A DNA stretch of 64,000 nt from Novosphingobium sp. SG751A. GTDB taxonomy: Bacteria > Pseudomonadota > Alphaproteobacteria > Sphingomonadales > Sphingomonadaceae. Numbering within the stretch: the first letter of the stretch is position 1; each line of letters begins with the position of its first letter. Positions 63,124-64,000 of the stretch are shown piece after piece. The notes under the pieces were generated by a model. That model saw only the letters and a list, made by a program, of their open reading frames with translations. It ran no database searches and had not been told where the DNA came from. The position numbers and the translations under genes are program-made. The stretch lies in assembly GCF_013149295.1 (NCBI RefSeq), contig NZ_JABGCB010000002.1, positions 372,001-436,000 of the forward strand, written 5' to 3'.

Positions 63124-63963
63124 ATGTCTTTCCATCGCGAGCCCGGCAAATTCTATCGCATGCCGGTGTTTTTCGGCCCCAATCCCTGTCCCCGCTGGAC
63201 GCCCGAAGGCGTGGTGCAAGACTTCGCCCGCGAGCCGGTGCGCTCGACGCTGGGCGCGCGCTATCTGACTGACGCCAACGCGCTGGAGGCGGTTTTGCCT
63301 GAAGGTTTCCGCCTGTGGGGCGAGCCGGTCATCACCGTCGAGGCGATCTACATGACCGGCTTTTCCTGGCTGGCAGGCGGGGGCTACAACATGTTCGATG
63401 TGAAAGTGCCGATCATTTACGCCAGCCAGACCGAGGGCGATGTGCATGGCACATTGCTGATGGCGCGCTGGGAAAGCCTGTCCGACCCGATCACCACGGG
63501 GCGCGAGGAACTGGGCCATAACAAGCTGTTCTGCGACATTCCCGAGGTCAGCGATTTCAACGGGCGCCATCACACCAGCATGAGTTGGCGCGGCTTTCCC
63601 TTTGCCAAGCTGTGGGCAGAGGATCTGGTGGAGCAGCCTGCGCCCGCGGGTAATCCGGCCAATCGCGGGTTGCTGTCGTGGAAATATATCCCGGCCACGC
63701 CGCGCCCCGGCAAGAAATGGGGCGAGGAGGCCGATGCCAATTACGCCACGCTGACCCCTCCGGCATGGAGCGGGGTCAAGACCACGCGCTATCTGGCCGG
63801 GCGCGGCGGCGTGGAATGGGCGCGGCCCACGTTTGAACAATTGCCTACGCAATATACGATCGTGAACGGCTTTGCCTCGTTCCCCATCGTGGAAAATCGC
63901 GGGGCCTATCTGTTCGACATGGTGGGCGGCGCTTCGGGCGACGACACCTATCGGCTGGATTGA
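63124..63963 (+). CDS. Acetoacetate decarboxylase-family protein
   Basis: A 279-residue protein of the ADC fold. GREELGHNKLFCDIPEVSDF carries the conserved region with the Schiff-base Lys (in HNK), and ITVEAIYMTGFSWLAGGGYN and FFGPNPCPRW are typical. Related enzymes decarboxylate or hydrate/aldol-cleave keto acids. It follows the cupin gene by 20 nt in the same operon. Confidence 0.85.
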   Translation: MSFHREPGKFYRMPVFFGPNPCPRWTPEGVVQDFAREPVRSTLGARYLTDANALEAVLPEGFRLWGEPVITVEAIYMTGFSWLAGGGYNMFDVKVPIIYASQTEGDVHGTLLMARWESLSDPITTGREELGHNKLFCDIPEVSDFNGRHHTSMSWRGFPFAKLWAEDLVEQPAPAGNPANRGLLSWKYIPATPRPGKKWGEEADANYATLTPPAWSGVKTTRYLAGRGGVEWARPTFEQLPTQYTIVNGFASFPIVENRGAYLFDMVGGASGDDTYRLD

Positions 63964-63967
63964 GCCC

Positions 63968-64000
63968 ATGCCCGGCCCCGGCCCAAGTCCCGGCAATGTG
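63968..64000 (+). CDS. Possible start of the next gene (partial)
   Basis: An ATG at 63968, 4 nt after the decarboxylase-like stop, opens a frame (MPGPGPSPGNV) that runs off the window. Tight spacing suggests a further gene of the operon. Too little is present to name it. Confidence 0.3.
   Translation, partial: MPGPGPSPGNV

Overview
The window looks like a chromosome segment of a high-GC alphaproteobacterium of the Sphingomonadales (Novosphingobium/Sphingomonas type). The evidence is a GcrA-type cell-cycle regulator at the left edge, four large TonB-dependent receptors with IIVTG/DIVVTA-like TonB boxes, HspQ, a compact che operon of alphaproteobacterial type, and many small catabolic enzymes. 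I see no insertion sequence, phage gene, CRISPR array or rRNA. Coding density is high and no gap between genes exceeds about 300 bases. The name of the organism is inferred, not proven.

Layout. 1-5 kb: gcrA (partial), an ABC-2 permease, hspQ, tRNA-Ser(CGA), an exported thioredoxin-like protein, and a periplasmic TPR protein with two TonB_C-like domains. 5-12 kb: a TonB receptor, a NarL-type two-component pair, and a beta-propeller/class A acid phosphatase pair preceded by a very good Pho box. 12-23.7 kb: the most striking locus, a chain of overlapping genes. It starts with a hybrid histidine kinase whose membrane domain matches the copper/ethylene-binding domain of plant ETR1, followed by a REC-PAS-GGDEF-EAL protein, a STAS-like protein, CheY, CheA, CheW, CheW, CheR, CheB and an unusual soluble MCP-like protein. 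23.7-31.5 kb: an RND efflux operon (OMF, MFP, RND) behind an OmpR-type two-component system. 31.6-33.5 kb: a YeiH-type exporter with a divergent LysR regulator. 33.5-40 kb: two TonB receptors and a Bcr/CflA-like MFS pump.

40-53.5 kb: a block in which nearly every product carries a Sec or Tat signal or is a membrane protein. It holds a Tat-lipoprotein FAD oxidoreductase, cytochrome c, a TonB receptor, a degenerate acid phosphatase, a SnoaL-like protein, a DUF6152-like protein and two related exported proteins, an alpha/beta hydrolase lacking its nucleophile, two DUF6644-like membrane proteins, a metallo-beta-lactamase-fold protein, an intradiol dioxygenase and a cytochrome b561. I read this as an extracytoplasmic oxidation module.

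53.7-64 kb: LysR and TetR regulators and cytoplasmic catabolic enzymes (FAD monooxygenase, VOC protein, carboxymuconolactone-decarboxylase-like protein, FAH-family hydrolase, EthD-like protein, aldehyde dehydrogenase, SDR, LigI-like amidohydrolase, cupin, acetoacetate-decarboxylase-like protein). Together with the preceding block they suggest uptake, periplasmic oxidation and cytoplasmic breakdown of an aromatic or cyclic compound. The substrate cannot be read from the sequence.
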